Shown here: piece by piece, positions 15,005 to 15,923 of the stretch
How the letters are laid out: each line of letters starts with the position of its first letter
How positions within the stretch are numbered: position 1 is the stretch's first letter
From: Actinomycetes bacterium
Lineage (GTDB): Bacteria; Actinomycetota; Actinomycetes; Actinomycetales; Actinomycetaceae
NCBI GenBank assembly: GCA_023387755.1
Contig: JAEWHO010000006.1
Span: 1 to 15,923 of the forward strand
Length of the DNA stretch: 15,923 nucleotides
Direction of reading: 5' to 3'
Notes under the pieces: generated by a model
Databases searched by the model: none
What the model was told of the DNA's origin: nothing
Seen by the model: only the letters and a program-made list of their open reading frames with translations
Program-made: the position numbers and the translations under genes

Positions 15005-15170
15005 AGTGCGAATTGGTTAAATCCCTCACGTGAAGCCGAATAAATTTGACGGGGGGAGGGGACCGCCCGGCCTAATTTAATAATGGAGCGGATGGCTATA
15101 CGATTGAACTATCCAACCTCTCGTGTCCAGTCCATTAAATCCAGGGCTACTACACCAGGATCGAACCATC

Positions 15171-15923
15171 GTGAAACGCTTACTGAGTATCCTCCTCACC
15201 ACTGCACTAATTTGCGGTATCCCCCTCATTGCGGAAGCGGCTCCCGCGAATTCCTATGACGGCAACCGAGACGGCCGCGCTGACCTTGTCGCTCGGGTAC
15301 ATAACGCGAACCAGGTACGTAGCTATCTGGGGAACGGGTACGGAAGCTTCCCGAATACTGCCCTGACTGTCGGCCCATTTACCACGGCTGACTATCTGCT
15401 TACCGCACCGAATTTCAGCGGGGCCGGGGCCGGGGATATCATCACCCGCGACCATATCGACCACACCCTGCGGCTGTTCCGTTCCCTTGGAAACGGCCAG
15501 TTCACCGGTGGCTGGGTCATTGGGTGGGGCTGGCAAGTGATGGACACGATCCTTTCCCCAGGCGATTTCGACGGCGATGGCCACGCCGATATCGTGGCAC
15601 GTAAACCCGATGGCACACTCTGGCTGTACCCCGGTAACGGGCGCGGCGGATTTGGTAGCAGTCGCGAGATCGGCTGGGGCTGGCAAGTGATGGACACGAT
15701 CCTTTCCCCAGGCGATTTCGACGGCGATGGGCGCGCGGATATTGTGGCGCGTATGCCTGATGGCACGCTGTGGCTCTACCCGGGTAACGGCCGGGGTGGA
15801 TTCAGCAATAAGCGGCAGATTGGCTGGGGCTGGCAAGTGATGGACACGATACTTTCCCCAGGCGAGTTCGCCGGAGATGGGCGCGCGGATATTGAGGAGA
15901 GTTTGCCTCATGGCACGCTGTGG
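15171..15923 (+). CDS. Secreted FG-GAP/VCBS-repeat protein, 3' end beyond the window
   Basis: An open frame from GTG 15171 to the window end (251 codons, no stop). It starts VKRLLSILLTTALICG, a typical signal peptide with likely cleavage near residues 23-26 (AEA or APA). The mature part is made of FG-GAP/VCBS-like units of about 50 residues. Each has an Asp/Gly-rich calcium-type loop (DGNRDGRAD at 30-38; GDFDGDGHAD at 131-140; GDFDGDGRAD at 181-190), then xxxPDGTLWLYPGNGRGGF and IGWGWQVMDTILSP. Such repeats form beta-propellers on secreted or cell-wall-linked proteins; in actinomycetes they often accompany lytic or adhesive domains, which here would lie outside the window. AGGA is ten bases before the start. 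Codon periodicity, signal peptide and repeats support this strand over a long opposite-strand frame. The role is unknown. Confidence 0.85.
   Translation, partial: MKRLLSILLTTALICGIPLIAEAAPANSYDGNRDGRADLVARVHNANQVRSYLGNGYGSFPNTALTVGPFTTADYLLTAPNFSGAGAGDIITRDHIDHTLRLFRSLGNGQFTGGWVIGWGWQVMDTILSPGDFDGDGHADIVARKPDGTLWLYPGNGRGGFGSSREIGWGWQVMDTILSPGDFDGDGRADIVARMPDGTLWLYPGNGRGGFSNKRQIGWGWQVMDTILSPGEFAGDGRADIEESLPHGTLW
15525..15923 (+). repeat. 150-bp tandem repeats inside the FG-GAP gene
   Basis: Copies begin at 15525, 15675 and 15825. The first 56 bases of copies 1 and 2 (15525-15580 and 15675-15730) are identical. Copy 3 matches closely at first but gathers about nine substitutions after 15850. 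Identity beyond what the protein needs suggests recent duplication or gene conversion, and would make assembly of this gene difficult. Confidence 0.9.

Noticed and set aside
15158..15167. GGTTCGATCC on the minus strand, like a tRNA T-loop
   Set aside because: The flanking bases do not form a T-stem or acceptor stem, and no cloverleaf or anticodon arm can be drawn.
15207..15911. Long minus-strand open frame opposite the repeat protein
   Set aside because: It is a shadow of the plus-strand FG-GAP gene: the plus strand has a signal peptide, calcium-loop motifs and recognised repeats, while the minus-strand translation shows no known motif.

Overview
The window looks like chromosomal DNA from a high-GC Gram-positive actinobacterium, probably an actinomycete of the Actinomycetaceae type. 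The evidence is GC-rich coding with many GTG starts, a mycothiol S-conjugate amidase (mca), and the block greA / DUF4307 protein / mca / small membrane protein, which matches the order and orientation I recall from Mycobacterium tuberculosis (Rv1080c-Rv1083). No RNA gene, insertion sequence, phage gene or CRISPR array was seen. Both ends look like contig ends: a G/C homopolymer block at 17-46, and a gene cut off inside near-identical repeats at 15923.

Left part (1-5822): thymidine kinase tdk (-). Divergent from it is a two-gene ABC module (+) of the kind found beside lactococcin-972-type bacteriocins, a multi-TM permease plus ATPase, here without a visible bacteriocin precursor. Then come msrA (-), divergently an AI-2E-family permease (+), and a strong 15-bp hairpin shared with the convergent greA.

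Middle part (5824-8387): greA (-) has a leader with a terminator-like hairpin, a U-rich tract and a possible competing structure. It is followed by a DUF4307 membrane protein (-), mca (+) and a small one-TM protein (+).

Right part (8522-14903) is the most interesting region. An Nramp-like transporter lacking the usual metal-binding motifs overlaps a YcsI-family (DUF1445) gene on the + strand. Facing them, 22 bp away, is a minus-strand operon of three genes joined by 4-bp ATGA overlaps: pxpA (LamB/YcsF) -> pxpB-pxpC fusion (KipI-KipA) -> biotin carboxylase-BCCP fusion. The set resembles the Bacillus subtilis ycsF-ycsG-ycsI-kipI-kipA locus with a biotin carboxylase added. Together the BC-BCCP protein and the PxpB-PxpC protein (Pfam CT_C_D and CT_A_B domains) hold all the parts of a urea-carboxylase-like enzyme split over two chains. 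The region may therefore encode uptake and biotin-dependent opening of 5-oxoproline or another small lactam or amide; that is inference.

Right end (15171-15923): the start of a secreted FG-GAP/VCBS-repeat protein, opened by GTG and built from 150-bp tandem repeats, one 56-bp block of which is exactly repeated.
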